Positions 10,073 to 22,508 are shown, counted from the stretch's first letter. The stretch: DNA of 64,000 nucleotides from Actinokineospora enzanensis DSM 44649 (GCF_000374445.1 NZ_KB894411.1:157852-221851), one strand, 5' to 3'. Notes: generated by a model not told the origin, from the letters alone. A program made the numbers and translations.

Positions 10073-10471
10073 TTACCAGACGTACGCGAGGACTTCGCCG
10101 CCCACGCCCTGCTTGCCCGCCTGGCGGTCGGTCAGCAGGCCGCCGGACGTGGAGATGATGGCCACGCCCAGGCCGCCGAGAACCTTCGGCAGGTTGGTCG
10201 ACTTCGCGTACACCCGCAGACCGGGCTTGGACACCCGGCGCAGACCGGCGATGCTGCGCTCGCGGTTGGGGCCGTACTTGAGCTCGACGACGAGGTTCTT
10301 GCCCTTCTCGCCGTCCTCATCGCGGTAGCCCGCGATGTAGCCCTCACGCTTGAGGATCTCGGCGATGCTCGCCTTGAGCTTGCTGTGCGGCAGCACAACG
10401 GCGTCGTGGTACGCCGAGTTGGCGTTGCGCAGACGAGTCAGGAAGTCTGCGATCGGGTCGGTCATCGTCAT
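10073..10471 (-). CDS. rpsH: 30S ribosomal protein S8
   Basis: S8 is a primary 16S rRNA binder, and in many bacteria it also represses the spc operon. The 132-residue product has the opening [21 protein letters not shown] (preceded by two more residues from the ATG at 10471) and the C-terminal [23 protein letters not shown] 10465 is an alternative start. A 118-nt gap separates it from rpsN. Confidence 0.96.
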   Translation of the reverse strand: MTMTDPIADFLTRLRNANSAYHDAVVLPHSKLKASIAEILKREGYIAGYRDEDGEKGKNLVVELKYGPNRERSIAGLRRVSKPGLRVYAKSTNLPKVLGGLGVAIISTSGGLLTDRQAGKQGVGGEVLAYVW

Positions 10472-10589
10472 GGTGACCTGTCAACCTTTCTCACCGCGGT
10501 TCCCGTACCGGGCCTTCGGTGAACTGGGGGATACAAGCGGGTGGGCGGCCGATGGGCCACTCCCGATCAGGAGTGGCCCGGTCAACCAC

Positions 10590-10775
10590 CTACCAGCTGG
10601 ACTTGCTCACGCCGGGCAGCTCGCCCCGGTGCGCCATCTGCCGCAGGCAGATCCGGCACAGGCCGAACTTGCGGAACACCGAGTGCGGGCGACCGCACCG
10701 GCTGCACCGGGTGTAGGCGCGCACCGCGAACTTGGGCTTGCGGGCGGCCTTGGAGACCAGAGCCTTCTTAGCCAT
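10590..10775 (-). CDS. rpsN: 30S ribosomal protein S14 type Z
   Basis: The 61-residue protein is the short zinc-binding S14 with two CxxC pairs (CSRC near residue 24 and CRIC near residue 40). It opens [20 protein letters not shown]. The C+ form in the spc operon is the housekeeping form in actinobacteria; a zinc-free paralogue, if present, lies elsewhere. Confidence 0.96.
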   Translation of the reverse strand: MAKKALVSKAARKPKFAVRAYTRCSRCGRPHSVFRKFGLCRICLRQMAHRGELPGVSKSSW

Positions 10776-10819
10776 GGATCACAGCTCCTTGTTTCGATCC
10801 TCAGCGGCGGCCACGCCGA

Positions 10820-11383
10820 TCACTGCTCCTTGAAGGGGAAGCCCAGGTGCTTGAGCAGCGCCCGGCCCTCCTCGTCGTTGGTCGCGGTGGTCACGATGGT
10901 GATGTCCATGCCGCGCTGCCGGTCGATGGAGTCGGGGTCGATCTCGTGGAACATCGACTGCTCGTTGAGACCGAAGGTGTAGTTGCCGTTGCCGTCGAAC
11001 TGCTTGCCAGACAGGCCACGGAAGTCGCGGATACGGGGCAGCGCGATGGTCAGCAGGCGGTCGAGGAACTCCCACATGCGGTCGCCGCGCAGCGTGACGC
11101 GCGCGCCGATCGGCATGCCCTCGCGCAGCTTGAACTGCGCGATGGACTTGCGGGCCTTGCGCACCTCGGGCTTCTGGCCGGTGATGGTGGCCAGGTCGCG
11201 GATGGCGCCCTCGATCATCTTGCCGTCGCGGGCCGCCTCGCCGACGCCCATGTTGACGACGACCTTGACGACACCCGGGATCTGCATGACGTTCGCGTAG
11301 GAGAACTCGCCCTGCAGGGCGGTGGTGATCTCCTCGCGGTAGCGGGTCTTGAGCCGCGGGATGATCTTTTCAGCGGTGGTCAT
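10820..11383 (-). CDS. rplE: 50S ribosomal protein L5
   Basis: L5 binds 5S rRNA and contacts the P-site tRNA elbow. The 187-residue product contains [20 protein letters not shown] and the C-terminal [20 protein letters not shown]. It is two nt after rplX, consistent with coupled translation. Confidence 0.97.
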   Translation of the reverse strand: MTTAEKIIPRLKTRYREEITTALQGEFSYANVMQIPGVVKVVVNMGVGEAARDGKMIEGAIRDLATITGQKPEVRKARKSIAQFKLREGMPIGARVTLRGDRMWEFLDRLLTIALPRIRDFRGLSGKQFDGNGNYTFGLNEQSMFHEIDPDSIDRQRGMDITIVTTATNDEEGRALLKHLGFPFKEQ

Positions 11384-11385
11384 GA

Positions 11386-11703
11386 TCAGATCTCCTTCCC
11401 GTTGCCCTTGCCGCGGGCCACGCGGACCTTGCGGCCGTCCTCGTCAACCTTGTAGCCCACCCGGACCGCCTTGCCGTCCACCACCAGCATGACGTTGCTG
11501 ACGTGGATCGGGGCCTCCTGGGTCACGATGCCGCCGGACTGGGCACCGCGCTGGGTCTGCGTGACCCGGGTGTGCTTCTTGATCCGGTTGACGCCCTCGA
11601 CCAGGACCTTGTTCGTCTCCGGGTAGGCCTGGATGACCTTGCCCTTGGCGCCCTTGTCCTTGCCCGAGATGACGACGACCGTGTCGCCCTTCTTGACCTT
11701 CAT
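11386..11703 (-). CDS. rplX: 50S ribosomal protein L24
   Basis: L24 initiates large-subunit assembly near the tunnel exit. The 105-residue sequence has the KOW motif at its N-terminus ([20 protein letters not shown]) and ends in a basic tail. It is one nt from rplN. Confidence 0.97.
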   Translation of the reverse strand: MKVKKGDTVVVISGKDKGAKGKVIQAYPETNKVLVEGVNRIKKHTRVTQTQRGAQSGGIVTQEAPIHVSNVMLVVDGKAVRVGYKVDEDGRKVRVARGKGNGKEI

Positions 11704-11704
11704 G

Positions 11705-12073
11705 TCAGAGCACCTCCGGCGCCAGCGAGATGATCTTCATGAACTTCTTGTCGCGCAGCTCGCGGCCGACCGGGCCGAAGATGCGGGTGCCCCGCGGCTC
11801 GCCCTCGTTCTTGATGAGGACGGCGGCGTTCTCGTCGAAGCGGATGTACGAGCCGTCCGGACGGCGGCGCTCCTTGACGGTGCGGACGATGACGGCCTTG
11901 ACCACATCGCCCTTCTTCACACCGGCACCGGGGATCGCGTCCTTCACGGTGGCGACGATGATGTCGCCGATGCCCGCGTAGCGGCGGCCGGAGCCACCGA
12001 GAACACGGATGCAAAGGATCTCCTTCGCACCGGTGTTGTCGGCGACACGCAGCCGCGACTCCTGCTGGATCAC
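11705..12073 (-). CDS. rplN: 50S ribosomal protein L14
   Basis: L14 forms an intersubunit bridge. The 122-residue product opens [20 protein letters not shown] and carries the signature [20 protein letters not shown]. It is 74 nt after rpsQ. Confidence 0.97.
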   Translation of the reverse strand: MIQQESRLRVADNTGAKEILCIRVLGGSGRRYAGIGDIIVATVKDAIPGAGVKKGDVVKAVIVRTVKERRRPDGSYIRFDENAAVLIKNEGEPRGTRIFGPVGRELRDKKFMKIISLAPEVL

Positions 12074-12147
12074 TGGGTTACTCCCTGACCATTCTTGGCC
12101 CGCCAGATTGCCGACCTGTCGGGCTCGGTCCTGCTAGGTGGAACTGC

Positions 12148-12441
12148 TTACTTGGCCTTCTCAAGGATCTCCACGAGCCGCCAGCGCTTGGTCGCGGACA
12201 GCGGGCGGGTCTCCATCAGCAGCACGCGGTCGCCGACGCCAGCGGAGTTCTCCTCGTCGTGCGCCTTCACCTTGGTGGTGGAGCGCAGGACCTTGGCGTA
12301 GCGCGGGTGCTTCTTGCGGTCTTCCAGCGCCACCACGATGGTCTTGTCCATCTTGTCGGACACGACCAGGCCCTCGCGGACCTTGCGGGCGTTGCGCGCC
12401 GTCACCTCGGCGGTGTTCTCGGTGGTCACGTTCTCGCTCAT
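12148..12441 (-). CDS. rpsQ: 30S ribosomal protein S17
   Basis: S17 is an OB-fold primary 16S rRNA binder. The 97-residue product has an N-terminal extension ([17 protein letters not shown]) before the conserved [20 protein letters not shown]. Its ATG overlaps the rpmC stop by 4 nt. Confidence 0.97.
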   Translation of the reverse strand: MSENVTTENTAEVTARNARKVREGLVVSDKMDKTIVVALEDRKKHPRYAKVLRSTTKVKAHDEENSAGVGDRVLLMETRPLSATKRWRLVEILEKAK

Positions 12442-12683
12442 GCGGCACCTTCATTGCTCGTCGCGTCCGGCGAGGCCGACAGGCCAAGCTCGCGCTCGCG
12501 CATCACGGTGTAGACCCGGGCGATCTCGTGCCGGACCGTGCGCAGCCGCCGGTTGTTGTCCAGCTGTCCGGTGGCCATCTGGAAGCGGAGGTTGAACAGC
12601 TCCTCCTTCGCCTCCCGCAGGCGCAGCACCAGCTCCTCGTCGGTCAGCTCGCGCAGGTCCGACGCGGTGGTCCCAGCCGCCAT
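12438..12683 (-). CDS. rpmC: 50S ribosomal protein L29
   Basis: L29 is a helical hairpin at the tunnel exit. The 81-residue product has the core [20 protein letters not shown] and [20 protein letters not shown], followed by a short Ser/Ala-rich tail. It shares one base with rplP and overlaps rpsQ by 4 nt. Confidence 0.96.
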   Translation of the reverse strand: MAAGTTASDLRELTDEELVLRLREAKEELFNLRFQMATGQLDNNRRLRTVRHEIARVYTVMRERELGLSASPDATSNEGAA

Positions 12684-13102
12684 CAGAAGTCACCACCCTC
12701 ACGCGTGACGATCCGGCACTTCATCGGGAGCTTGTGGATCGCGCGGCGCAGCGCCTCGCGGGCCACCTGCTCGTTCGGGAACGACATCTCGAACATCACG
12801 CGTCCCGGCTTGACGTTGGCCACCCAGTACTCCGGCGAGCCCTTACCGGAACCCATCCGGGTCTCGGCGGGCTTCTTGGTCAGCGGGCGGTCCGGGAAGA
12901 TGTTGATCCACACCTTGCCACCGCGGCGGATGTGCCGGTTGATGGCGATACGGGCGGACTCGATCTGCCGGTTGGTCACGTAGGCGGGCTCCAGCGCCTG
13001 GATGCCGAACTCGCCGAAGGTGACCTTCGTGCCGCCCTTGGCCGCACCGGCCCGCTTCGGGTGGTGCTGCTTGCGGTGCTTGACCCTGCGCGGGATGAGC
13101 AC
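12683..13102 (-). CDS. rplP: 50S ribosomal protein L16
   Basis: L16 organises the A-site tRNA region. The 139-residue product opens [19 protein letters not shown] and contains [20 protein letters not shown]. It lies three nt after rpsC. Confidence 0.97.
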   Translation of the reverse strand: MLIPRRVKHRKQHHPKRAGAAKGGTKVTFGEFGIQALEPAYVTNRQIESARIAINRHIRRGGKVWINIFPDRPLTKKPAETRMGSGKGSPEYWVANVKPGRVMFEMSFPNEQVAREALRRAIHKLPMKCRIVTREGGDF

Positions 13103-13105
13103 TAC

Positions 13106-13945
13106 TCAGCCCTCCCCATTGCCGGAGGTGTTCTCGGCACCGGCACCGGCCGGGGCGGAGTCACCCTTCGTCTGAGCCTCGGCGGCCGCGCGGCCCGCCT
13201 CGGTGCTGGTGGCGGTGGTGCCGGAGGCACCGGAGCGACGGGCGCGGTTCGGGCGCTCGCGCCGCGGCTCGCGCCGGGCGTCCGGCGCGGCCGAGCGGGC
13301 TTCCTGCTCGCGGCGACCGCCGACGACCTCACCCTTGTAGATCCACACCTTCACGCCGATCCGGCCGAAGGTGGTGCGGGCCTCGAAGAAGCCGTAGTCG
13401 ATGTCCGCGCGCAGCGTGTGCAGCGGGACCCGGCCCTCGCGGTAGTGCTCGGAGCGGGACATCTCGGCGCCGCCGAGACGGCCACCGCACTGCACCCGGA
13501 TGCCCTTGACCTGCGGGGAGCGCATGGCCGACTGGATGGCCTTGCGCATCGCGCGGCGGAAGGACACGCGGTTGGACAGCTGCTCGGCGGTCACCTGGGC
13601 GACCAGCTGGGCGTCCGCCTCGGGGTTCTTGACCTCAAGGATGTTCAGCTGGACCTGCTTCTTGGTGAGCTTCTCCAGCTCACCGCGGATGCGGTCGGCC
13701 TCGGCACCGCGGCGGCCGATGACGATGCCAGGACGCGCGGTGTGGATGTCCACCCGCACGCGGTCCCGGGTCCGCTCGATCTCCACGCGGGAGATACCGG
13801 CGCGCTCCATGCCCTTGGACAGCAGGCGACGGATCTTCACGTCCTCGGCGACGTACTCCGCGTACTGCTTGTCGGCGTACCAGCGGGACCGCCAGTCGGT
13901 GGTGATCCCGAGCCGGAAGCCGTGGGGGTTGATCTTCTGCCCCAT
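13106..13945 (-). CDS. rpsC: 30S ribosomal protein S3
   Basis: S3 lines the mRNA entry tunnel. The 279-residue product has the N-terminal KH domain ([20 protein letters not shown] near residue 72) and the S3 C-terminal domain. It ends in a ~65-residue Ala/Arg/Gly-rich low-complexity tail typical of actinobacteria. It abuts rplV with no spacer. Confidence 0.97.
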   Translation of the reverse strand: MGQKINPHGFRLGITTDWRSRWYADKQYAEYVAEDVKIRRLLSKGMERAGISRVEIERTRDRVRVDIHTARPGIVIGRRGAEADRIRGELEKLTKKQVQLNILEVKNPEADAQLVAQVTAEQLSNRVSFRRAMRKAIQSAMRSPQVKGIRVQCGGRLGGAEMSRSEHYREGRVPLHTLRADIDYGFFEARTTFGRIGVKVWIYKGEVVGGRREQEARSAAPDARREPRRERPNRARRSGASGTTATSTEAGRAAAEAQTKGDSAPAGAGAENTSGNGEG

Positions 13946-14368
13946 TTAGCGGGCACCACCCTTCGTGCTGGTGCGGCGCTTGGGCGCCGCCTTGGCCACC
14001 GGACGGGACTCGACCTCGATGGTGATGTGGCTGGTCCGCTTGCGGATCCGGTAGGCGCGGCCCTGGGCGCGCGGGCGGAACCGCTTCAACGTCGGGCCCT
14101 CGTCCACGTAGGCCACCGCGACCCAGAGGGTCTCGGGGTCCAGCTGGAGGTTGTTCTCGGCGTTGGCGACGGCACTGGCGAGCACCTTCGCGACCGGCTC
14201 ACTGGCTGCCTGCGGCGCGAACCGGAGCACGGCCAGGGCCTCGCCTGCGCTACGTCCCCGGATGAGCTCGACGACGCGGCGCACCTTCATCGGCGTGGCG
14301 CGAACGTAGCGAGCCCGAGCCACGGCGCGCGGGTACTCCGCCACCTCGGCTTCGTTGCGGGCGTTCAT
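13946..14368 (-). CDS. rplV: 50S ribosomal protein L22
   Basis: L22 lines the peptide exit tunnel. Residues ~18-130 are the conserved domain ([40 protein letters not shown]). A ~15-residue N-terminal extension and a Lys/Arg-rich tail make 140 residues. Confidence 0.96.
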   Translation of the reverse strand: MNARNEAEVAEYPRAVARARYVRATPMKVRRVVELIRGRSAGEALAVLRFAPQAASEPVAKVLASAVANAENNLQLDPETLWVAVAYVDEGPTLKRFRPRAQGRAYRIRKRTSHITIEVESRPVAKAAPKRRTSTKGGAR

Positions 14369-14416
14369 ACGCTGCTTCCCCTTGCTCTTTCTGCTTGCTC
14401 TGGAATCGAGCCGCGA

Positions 14417-14698
14417 CTAGCGGCGGCGGGCCTTGCGGTCGTCCTTGATGTGGCCCTTGAACGTGCGGGTCGGGGCGAACTCGCCCAGCTTGTGACCCAC
14501 CATGGCCTCGGAGACGAACACCGGGACGTGCTTGCGGCCGTCGTGCACCGCGATGGTGTGGCCCAGCATGTCCGGGATGATCGTGGACCGGCGGGACCAG
14601 GTCTTGATGACGGTCTTCTTGCCCGACTCGTTCAGCGCGTCCACCTTCTTGAGCAGGTGGTCGTCCACGAACGGGCCCTTCTTCAGGCTGCGTGGCAT
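14417..14698 (-). CDS. rpsS: 30S ribosomal protein S19
   Basis: S19 forms a head complex with S13. The 93-residue product opens [20 protein letters not shown] and carries [20 protein letters not shown]. It is 18 nt after rplB. Confidence 0.97.
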   Translation of the reverse strand: MPRSLKKGPFVDDHLLKKVDALNESGKKTVIKTWSRRSTIIPDMLGHTIAVHDGRKHVPVFVSEAMVGHKLGEFAPTRTFKGHIKDDRKARRR

Positions 14699-14716
14699 TG
14701 TCTTCTACCTCCCTGC

Positions 14717-15550
14717 TCAGCGCTTCTTGCCGGTACGGCGGCGGCGGACGATCATGCGGTCGGAGGCCTTGCGGCGGCGGGTGCGGCCCTCCGGCTTACC
14801 GGCCGGGTTCACCGGGTGGCGACCACCGGAGGTCTTGCCCTCACCACCACCGTGCGGGTGGTCGACCGGGTTCATCGCGACACCGCGGACGGTCGGGCGC
14901 TTGCCCTTCCAGCGCATCCGGCCCGCCTTGCCCCAGTTGATGTTGGCGTGCTCGGAGTTGCCGACCGCGCCGACCGTGGCGCGGCAGCGCACGTCCACGT
15001 TGCGGATCTCGCCCGAGGGCATCCGCAGCTGGGCGTACGGGCCGTCCTTGGCCACCAGCTGCACGCTGGTGCCCGCCGAGCGGGCGATCTTGGCGCCACC
15101 GCCGGGGCGCAGCTCGATGGCGTGCACCACGGTGCCGACCGGGATGTTGCGCAGCGGCAGGTTGTTGCCCGGCTTGATGTCGGCCCGGGGGCCGTTCTCG
15201 ATCGGGTCACCCTGCTGCAGCTTGTCCGGGGCGATGATGTAGCGCTTCTCGCCGTCGGCGTAGTGCAGCAGCGCGATGCGCGCGGTGCGGTTCGGGTCGT
15301 ACTCGATGTGCGCGACCTTGGCGGGCACGCCGTCCTTGTCGTTGCGCCGGAAGTCGATCAGCCGGTAGGCGCGCTTGTGACCGCCGCCCTTGTGCCGGGT
15401 GGTGATCTTGCCGTGCGCGTTCCGGCCGCCGCGCCCGTGCAACGGGCGGACCAGCGACTTCTCCGGCGTGGACCGCGTGATCTCCTTGAAGTCGGAGACG
15501 CTGGCGCCGCGACGACCCGGGGTCGTCGGCTTGTACTTGCGGATACCCAT
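14717..15550 (-). CDS. rplB: 50S ribosomal protein L2
   Basis: L2 is needed for subunit joining and peptidyl transfer. The 277-residue product contains the OB and SH3-like domains and the near-invariant stretch [20 protein letters not shown], whose His lies by the active centre. It is 13 nt after rplW. Confidence 0.98.
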   Translation of the reverse strand: MGIRKYKPTTPGRRGASVSDFKEITRSTPEKSLVRPLHGRGGRNAHGKITTRHKGGGHKRAYRLIDFRRNDKDGVPAKVAHIEYDPNRTARIALLHYADGEKRYIIAPDKLQQGDPIENGPRADIKPGNNLPLRNIPVGTVVHAIELRPGGGAKIARSAGTSVQLVAKDGPYAQLRMPSGEIRNVDVRCRATVGAVGNSEHANINWGKAGRMRWKGKRPTVRGVAMNPVDHPHGGGEGKTSGGRHPVNPAGKPEGRTRRRKASDRMIVRRRRTGKKR

Positions 15551-15563
15551 GTGTCTCAGTCCC

Positions 15564-15863
15564 TTACGCGGCCGGGCCGCCGAAGATCTCGATCGGCTTG
15601 CTCTCGGCGGACAGCGTCACGATCGCTCGCTTGGTGTCCTTGCGCTTGCCGTACCCGGTGCGGGTGCGCTTGCGCTTGCCGTTGCGGTTCAACGTGTTGA
15701 CGCTGACGACCTTCACGCCGAAGACCTTCTCCACCGCGATCTTGATGGCGGTCTTGTTGGCGTCCGGGTGCACGACGAAGGTGTACTTGTTCTCTTCGAG
15801 CAGCCCGTAGGACTTCTCGGAGATCACCGGCGCGAGCAGGATGTCGCGGGGGTCGGGGATCAC
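15564..15863 (-). CDS. rplW: 50S ribosomal protein L23
   Basis: L23 is the docking point for trigger factor and SRP at the tunnel exit. The 99-residue product contains [20 protein letters not shown] and [19 protein letters not shown]. Its start overlaps the rplD stop by 4 nt. Confidence 0.97.
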   Translation of the reverse strand: MIPDPRDILLAPVISEKSYGLLEENKYTFVVHPDANKTAIKIAVEKVFGVKVVSVNTLNRNGKRKRTRTGYGKRKDTKRAIVTLSAESKPIEIFGGPAA

Positions 15864-16558
15864 TTGCCCTCCTCCTCGGAAGCCCCAGCGGCCTCGGCCG
15901 AGGTGGCCCTGGCCTTGGCGGTCCGGACCGGGCGGGACAGGAAGTCGTCCAGCGCGGCCTTGCTGAACACCACGTCGTCGTTGACCAGCACGTCGTAGGT
16001 GTTGAGCTGGTCGGGCGTGATCACGTGCACGTGCGGCAGGTTGCGCACCGACACCCAGGCGACGTCCTCGTCCCTGGTCAGCACGACCAGCAGCCGCTTC
16101 GCCTCGGACACCGACTCCAGCAGCTGCCGGGCGGTCTTGGTGGACGGCTTGTCACCCTCGATGAGGGCGGTCACCACGTGCACCTGACCCGCGCGGGCGC
16201 GGTCGGAGAGCGCGCCGCGCAGCGCGGCGGCCTTCATCTTCTTGGGCGTCCGCTGCGTGTAGTCGCGCGGCTGCGGGCCGTGCACGACGCCACCACCGAC
16301 GAACTGCGGCGCGCGGGTCGAGCCCTGGCGCGCGCGGCCGGTGCCCTTCTGCCGATAGGGCTTCCTGCCACCACCGGAGACCTCGCCGCGGGTCTTGGTC
16401 GAGTGCGTGCCCTGGCGGGCGGCCGCGAGCTGGGCCACCACCACCTGGTGCATCAGCGGCACGTTGGCCTGCACGTCGAAGACCTCGGCGGGGAGGTCGA
16501 CCGAACCCTCGGTCTTGCCACCGGGGGCCTTGATGTCAACGCTGGTCAACTCAGGCAC
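15860..16558 (-). CDS. rplD: 50S ribosomal protein L4
   Basis: L4 extends into the exit tunnel, and in proteobacteria it also represses its own operon. The 232-residue product carries the tunnel-loop region [20 protein letters not shown] and [17 protein letters not shown]. It overlaps rplC by 8 nt and ends in a Ser/Ala/Glu-rich tail. Confidence 0.97.
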   Translation of the reverse strand: MPELTSVDIKAPGGKTEGSVDLPAEVFDVQANVPLMHQVVVAQLAAARQGTHSTKTRGEVSGGGRKPYRQKGTGRARQGSTRAPQFVGGGVVHGPQPRDYTQRTPKKMKAAALRGALSDRARAGQVHVVTALIEGDKPSTKTARQLLESVSEAKRLLVVLTRDEDVAWVSVRNLPHVHVITPDQLNTYDVLVNDDVVFSKAALDDFLSRPVRTAKARATSAEAAGASEEEGK

Positions 16559-17201
16559 CGCCCTTCGCAGCGGTCTTGAGGAACACCAGGCCGCCCTTGG
16601 GGCCGGGGACCGCGCCCTTGATCAGGATCAGGCCGGACTCGGCGTCGACCTGGTGCACCTTGAGGTTCTGGGTGGTAACCCGGACGTTACCCATGCGGCC
16701 CGCCATGCGCAGACCCTTGAAAACCCGGCCCGGGGTGGCGCAGCCGCCGATCGAACCCGGGGAGCGGTGCTTGCGCTGGGTGCCGTGCGAGGCGCTCAGA
16801 CCCTTGAAGCCGTGCCGCTTCATGACACCGGCGGTGCCCTTGCCCTTGGTGGTGCCGGTCGCGTCGACGACCTGCCCGGCCTCGAACACCTCGGCGGTGA
16901 TCTCCTGGCCCACCTCGTAGGCGGCGGCGTCGTTCGTGCGCAGCTCGGCGAGGAAGCGACGCGGGGACACCCCCGCCTTGCCGAAGTGCCCGGCCTCGGG
17001 CTTGTTGACCTTGCGCGGGTCGATCGCGCCGAAGGCGAGCTGGACCGCGACGTAGCCGTCGGTCTCCTGGCTGCGTACCTGCGTGACGACGTTCGGGCCC
17101 GCCTTGACGACGGTGACCGGGACGATCCGGTTGTTCTCGTCGAAGACCTGGGTCATCCCGAGCTTGGTGCCCAGGATTCCCTTCATCTGCCTGTCAGACA
17201 T
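16551..17201 (-). CDS. rplC: 50S ribosomal protein L3
   Basis: L3 folds 23S rRNA near the peptidyl-transferase centre. The 216-residue product opens [20 protein letters not shown] and contains [20 protein letters not shown] and [14 protein letters not shown]. It lies 35 nt after rpsJ. Confidence 0.97.
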   Translation of the reverse strand: MSDRQMKGILGTKLGMTQVFDENNRIVPVTVVKAGPNVVTQVRSQETDGYVAVQLAFGAIDPRKVNKPEAGHFGKAGVSPRRFLAELRTNDAAAYEVGQEITAEVFEAGQVVDATGTTKGKGTAGVMKRHGFKGLSASHGTQRKHRSPGSIGGCATPGRVFKGLRMAGRMGNVRVTTQNLKVHQVDAESGLILIKGAVPGPKGGLVFLKTAAKGGA

Positions 17202-17236
17202 GACTGTGTTTCTCTCCGCCGCTCAGCGCCGCACGC

Positions 17237-17542
17237 TTACTGGATGTTGACGTCGACGCTCGCCGGCAGGTCGATGCGCATGAGCGCGTCCACCGTCTTC
17301 GGCGTCGGGTCGAGGATGTCGATCAACCGCTTGTGCGTGCGCATCTCGAAGTGCTCGCGCGAGTCCTTGTACTTGTGCGGCGAGCGGATGACGCAGTAGA
17401 CGTTCTTCTCCGTGGGCAGCGGCACCGGCCCCACGACCCGCGCACCAGTGCGCGTCACGGTCTCCACGATCTTGCGCGCGGACGCGTCGATCGCCTCGTG
17501 GTCGTAGGCCTTGAGCCGGATGCGGATCTTCTGTCCCGCCAT
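17237..17542 (-). CDS. rpsJ: 30S ribosomal protein S10
   Basis: S10 works in the 30S head and also as NusE in antitermination with NusB and NusG. The 101-residue product [20 protein letters not shown] ends with [15 protein letters not shown]. It is the first gene of the S10 operon. The preceding 341 nt (17543-17883) hold the tuf terminator and two further stem-loops. Confidence 0.98.
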   Translation of the reverse strand: MAGQKIRIRLKAYDHEAIDASARKIVETVTRTGARVVGPVPLPTEKNVYCVIRSPHKYKDSREHFEMRTHKRLIDILDPTPKTVDALMRIDLPASVDVNIQ

Positions 17543-17727
17543 GGTGGCTTGCCGTTCCTCTGTCTCGTTGCGATGTCGGCAGACCTGTCAGGCCGAACCG
17601 CGCCGCTTCCCTGTTCACATGCTGCGATCCCGCGGCTCCCGGTCCACGCGGTCGGGCGTGTCGCGCCCGCTTCGCATGGCGGTCCCTTGGATGAATCCCA
17701 GGACAAGCCGAGCATCTGTGGTCTGTA

Positions 17728-17795
17728 CGGGTCAGAACTGCTGACCCCGGGCCCGCACGCGAGGGCGGCCGGGAAACGTATTTCACCGGCCGCCC
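17728..17795 (-). other. Stem-loops in the S10-operon leader
   Basis: Two inverted repeats lie between tuf and rpsJ. The larger is a perfect 10-bp stem with a 13-nt loop (17763-17772 with 17786-17795, GGGCGGCCGG / CCGGCCGCCC). The smaller is a 7-bp stem with a 5-nt loop (17729-17735 with 17741-17747). They lie 185-255 nt upstream of rpsJ, inside or just before its leader. They may be transcription or translation control structures; I could not identify a convincing promoter between them. Confidence 0.4.
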
Positions 17796-17846
17796 GCGAC
17801 GAGCAACCCATAAAGGATGCCACACACGTGTGCGGCGATCCAAACC

Positions 17847-17875
17847 GGGGGGTCGGACCACTGGTCCGACCCCCC
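17847..17875 (-). terminator. tuf terminator
   Basis: A perfect 13-bp inverted repeat (17847-17859 with 17863-17875, GGGGGGTCGGACC arm) with a 3-nt loop begins 8 nt after the tuf stop. Confidence 0.8.
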
Positions 17876-17883
17876 GGGAGGCA

Positions 17884-19077
<1,194 letters not shown>

Positions 19078-19149
19078 TTGATGTCCTCCTGGACTCGTAC
19101 TTTCCGCCTGACCGAAGGTGTTTTCGGATGGCGGGCTTCAGGGTCAAAT

Positions 19150-19190
19150 GTGCGGACCCCGGGGAGTTGACTCCCCCGGAGAGCCCGCAC
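19150..19190 (-). other. Hairpin between fusA and tuf
   Basis: An outer stem GTGCGG / CCGCAC (19150-19155 with 19185-19190) and an inner 10-bp stem with one mismatch around a TG loop form a stable hairpin 28 nt after the fusA stop. It could be an attenuator or processing site that separates fusA from the far more abundant tuf message. Confidence 0.5.
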
Positions 19191-19218
19191 GTAATGTGCG
19201 GCGCTTCCGGTTAGGGGT

Positions 19219-21318
19219 TTACTCCCCCGTAGCCTTTGCGATGATCTCCTTCGAGACGTTCGCGGGAACCTCTGCGTAGGAGTCGAACACCATCGAGTAG
19301 TTGGCCCGACCCTGGGTCTTGGACCGCAGGTCGCCCACGTACCCGAACATCTCCGACAACGGGACCAACGCCTTGACGACGCGGGCACCGCTGCGCTCCT
19401 CCATGGCCTGGATCTGGCCGCGGCGGGAGTTCAGGTCGCCGATGACGTCGCCCATGTAGTCCTCGGGCGTGGTCACCTCGACCGCCATCAGCGGCTCCAG
19501 GATCACGGGGCCCGCCTTGCGGGCGGCCTCCTTGAGTGCCATGGAACCGGCGACCTTGAACGCCATCTCAGAGGAGTCGACCTCGTGGTAGGCGCCGTCG
19601 AGCAGGGTGAGCTTGAGGCCCACCAGCGGGTATCCGGCGATCACACCGTACTGCATGGCGTCCTGCGCACCCGCGTCGACCGACGGGATGTACTCCCGCG
19701 GGACGCGACCGCCGGTGACCGCGTTCTCGAACTCGTAGAGCGCGCCGTCCGTGTTGGCCAGCGGCTCCAGCTTGATGACGACCTTCGCGAACTGGCCGGA
19801 GCCACCCGTCTGCTTCTTGTGGGTGTAGTCCAGCTTCTCGACCGTCTTCTTGATGGTCTCGCGGTAGGCCACCTGCGGCTTGCCGATGTTGGCCTCGACC
19901 TTGAACTCGCGGCGCATGCGGTCCACCAGGATGTCCAGGTGCAGCTCGCCCATGCCTGCGATGATGGTCTGGCCGGTCTCCTGGTCCAGGTTGACCTTGA
20001 AGGTGGGGTCCTCCTCGGCCAGCTTCTGGATCGCGGTGCCCAGCTTCTCCTGGTCGGCCTTCGTCTTGGGCTCGATGGCGACCTGGATGACCGGGTCCGG
20101 GAAGGACATCGACTCAAGCACGATCGGGTTCGCCGGGTCGCACAGGGTCTCGCCGGTCGTGGTGTCCTTCAGCCCGATCACCGCGTAGATGTGACCGGCG
20201 ATGGCCTCGTCGACCGGGTTCTCCTTGTTGGCGTGCATCTGGAAGAGCTTCCCGATGCGCTCCTTGCGGTCCTTGGTCGAGTTGATGACCTGGGCACCGG
20301 AGGCGACCCGTCCGGAGTAGACCCGGACGTAGGTCAGCTTGCCGAAGAACGGGTGCACCGCGATCTTGAACGCCAGGCCGGAGAACGGCTCCTGGGTGCT
20401 CGGCGCGCGGGTCACCTTGGTCTCGCCGTCCTGCAGGGTGCCCTCGACCGGCGGCACGTCCAACGGGGCGGGCAGGTAGTCGATCACGGCGTCGAGCATG
20501 GGCTGCACGCCCTTGTTCTTGAACGCCGAGCCGCACAGGACCGGGTAGGCCGAGCGGTCGTTCACGATCTTGCGGATGCCCGTCTTGATCTGCTCGACGG
20601 ACAGCTCCTCGCCACCGAGGTAGAGCTCCATGAGCTCGTCGTCGGTCTCGGCGACGGCCTCGATGAGCGCCTCGCGGTACTCCTGGGCCTTGTCGGCCAG
20701 GTCGGCGGGGATCTCCTCGACGGCGTAGTCCTCGCCCTTCTTGACCTCGCCGCGCCAGGTCAGCGCCCGCATCTCCACCAGGTCGACGACACCGATGAAG
20801 TCGGACTCGCTGCCGATGGGCAGCTGCAGCGGCAGCGGCTTGGCCCCGAGGCGCTCGGAGATGGTGCGCACGGTGAAGTAGAAGTCGGCGCCCAGCTTGT
20901 CCATCTTGTTGACGAAGCAGATGCGCGGCACGTCGTACTTGGTGGCCTGCCGCCACACCTGCTCGGACTGGGGCTCGACACCCTCCTTGCCGTCGAAGAC
21001 GGCGACGGCGCCATCGAGCACGCGCAGCGAGCGCTCGACCTCGACGGTGAAGTCGACGTGGCCGGGGGTGTCGATGATGTTGATCTGGTGGTCTTTCCAG
21101 AAGCAGGTGGTGGCGGCGGAGGTGATGGTGATCCCCCGCTCCTGCTCCTGCTCCATCCAGTCCATGACCGCGGCGCCGTCGTGCACCTCGCCGATCTTGT
21201 AGCTGATCCCCGTGTAGAAGAGGATCCGCTCGGTCGTCGTGGTCTTGCCCGCGTCGATGTGGGCCATGATCCCGATGTTGCGGACCTTGGCCAGGTCGGT
21301 CAGCACGTCGAGTGCCAC
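19219..21318 (-). CDS. fusA: Elongation factor G
   Basis: EF-G drives ribosomal translocation and, with RRF, recycling. The 699-residue product has [18 protein letters not shown] (P-loop), [26 protein letters not shown], and the full set of domains II-V. It is 67 nt downstream of rpsG. Confidence 0.98.
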   Translation of the reverse strand: MALDVLTDLAKVRNIGIMAHIDAGKTTTTERILFYTGISYKIGEVHDGAAVMDWMEQEQERGITITSAATTCFWKDHQINIIDTPGHVDFTVEVERSLRVLDGAVAVFDGKEGVEPQSEQVWRQATKYDVPRICFVNKMDKLGADFYFTVRTISERLGAKPLPLQLPIGSESDFIGVVDLVEMRALTWRGEVKKGEDYAVEEIPADLADKAQEYREALIEAVAETDDELMELYLGGEELSVEQIKTGIRKIVNDRSAYPVLCGSAFKNKGVQPMLDAVIDYLPAPLDVPPVEGTLQDGETKVTRAPSTQEPFSGLAFKIAVHPFFGKLTYVRVYSGRVASGAQVINSTKDRKERIGKLFQMHANKENPVDEAIAGHIYAVIGLKDTTTGETLCDPANPIVLESMSFPDPVIQVAIEPKTKADQEKLGTAIQKLAEEDPTFKVNLDQETGQTIIAGMGELHLDILVDRMRREFKVEANIGKPQVAYRETIKKTVEKLDYTHKKQTGGSGQFAKVVIKLEPLANTDGALYEFENAVTGGRVPREYIPSVDAGAQDAMQYGVIAGYPLVGLKLTLLDGAYHEVDSSEMAFKVAGSMALKEAARKAGPVILEPLMAVEVTTPEDYMGDVIGDLNSRRGQIQAMEERSGARVVKALVPLSEMFGYVGDLRSKTQGRANYSMVFDSYAEVPANVSKEIIAKATGE

Positions 21319-21385
21319 GGGTTCTTCCCCTGTCCTTGAGCTGCGGCGCCGCTGGGGATCCGGCCGGTCGGCCGGATCCCGTCAA

Positions 21386-21856
21386 TCACCAGCGGTAGTG
21401 GGCGAAGGCCTTGTTGGACTCGGCCATCTTGTGGGTGTCCTCGCGGCGCTTGACGCTGGCGCCGAGGCCGTTGGAGGCGTCGAGGAGTTCGTTCATCAGC
21501 CGCTCGATCATGGTCTTCTCGCGGCGGGCCTGAGAGAAGGACACCAGCCAGCGCAGCGCCAGCGTGGTGGAGCGGCCCGGCTTGACCTCGATCGGCACCT
21601 GGTAGGTGGCGCCACCGACGCGGCGGCTCTTCACCTCGATGGTGGGCTTCACGTTGTCGAGCGCGCGCTTGAGCGTCACGACCGGGTCGGTGCCGGTCTT
21701 GTCGCGGGCACCCTCCAGGGCGCCGTACACGATGCGCTCGGCGACGGACCGCTTGCCGTCCTTGAGCACCTTGTTGATCAGCTGGGTGACCAGCGGCGAG
21801 CTGTACACCGGGTCGGAGATCAGCGGCCGCTTCGGGGCCGGTCCCTTGCGGGGCAT
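21386..21856 (-). CDS. rpsG: 30S ribosomal protein S7
   Basis: S7 nucleates 30S head assembly. The 156-residue product opens [20 protein letters not shown] and ends [14 protein letters not shown]. One nt separates it from rpsL. Confidence 0.98.
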   Translation of the reverse strand: MPRKGPAPKRPLISDPVYSSPLVTQLINKVLKDGKRSVAERIVYGALEGARDKTGTDPVVTLKRALDNVKPTIEVKSRRVGGATYQVPIEVKPGRSTTLALRWLVSFSQARREKTMIERLMNELLDASNGLGASVKRREDTHKMAESNKAFAHYRW

Positions 21857-21857
21857 A

Positions 21858-22232
21858 TCAGCTCTTCTCCTTCTTCGCGCCGTAGTGGCTGCGGGCCTGC
21901 TTGCGGTTCTTCACGCCCTGGGTGTCCAGCGAGCCGCGGATGATCTTGTAGCGAACACCCGGAAGGTCCTTCACACGGCCACCGCGCACCAGCACCATGG
22001 AGTGCTCCTGCAGGTTGTGGCCCTCGCCAGGGATGTACGCCGTGACCTCGATGCCGCTGGTCAGCTTGACGCGAGCGACCTTGCGGAGCGCGGAGTTCGG
22101 CTTCTTCGGGGTGGTGGTGTACACCCGGGTGCACACGCCACGCCGCTGCGGGCTCCCCTTGAGAGCCGCAGTCTTCTGCTTGGCGACCTTGTCCTGGCGG
22201 CCCTTGCGGACCAGCTGCTGGATCGTGGGCAT
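21858..22232 (-). CDS. rpsL: 30S ribosomal protein S12
   Basis: S12 controls decoding accuracy. The start at 22232 gives the 124-residue [21 protein letters not shown] longer reading from 22283 adds 17 unconserved residues and is rejected. The residues that mutate in streptomycin resistance are wild-type: Lys in [12 protein letters not shown] and Lys in [12 protein letters not shown]. It is the first gene of the str operon, with a leader of about 270 nt. Confidence 0.98.
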   Translation of the reverse strand: MPTIQQLVRKGRQDKVAKQKTAALKGSPQRRGVCTRVYTTTPKKPNSALRKVARVKLTSGIEVTAYIPGEGHNLQEHSMVLVRGGRVKDLPGVRYKIIRGSLDTQGVKNRKQARSHYGAKKEKS

Positions 22233-22477
22233 AGACCGGCTTTCTCTTTGTCTCTCGACGCCCGCGCGGGGCGCCGAAGGCACTGTGTACTTGCGTTCCT
22301 GCTCTTCCGCCCGCCCCCCGAGGTCGGGCGTGTCGCCCGCACTCGCGGCACCCGTGCGGGAAGAGAATCATCCCAACGGGGTTCGGGAGGAACTCCGGCG
22401 TGACTGGCAGGAGTCCACTTCGCGACGAACGACTGAACGAACGCCGATAAGCGGACCGCGCGGCACAGGCACACGGA

Positions 22478-22496
22478 CCGACCCGACATGGGTCGG
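22478..22496 (-). other. Short hairpin at the 5' end of the str leader
   Basis: A perfect 7-bp stem CCGACCC / GGGTCGG with a 5-nt loop starts about 6 nt after the predicted transcription start of the rpsL operon. It may stabilise the mRNA 5' end. The rest of the leader (22233-22477) holds no gene I can support. Confidence 0.4.
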
Positions 22497-22508
22497 GCAC
22501 GAGTAGCA

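Noticed and set aside
12734..15700. A 988-codon plus-strand open frame across rplP-rplB
   Set aside because: Antisense shadow over seven unmistakable ribosomal-protein genes.
21858..22232. Possible streptomycin-resistance substitutions in S12
   Set aside because: The two key lysines (in TTPKKPNS and GGRVKDLP) are wild-type.
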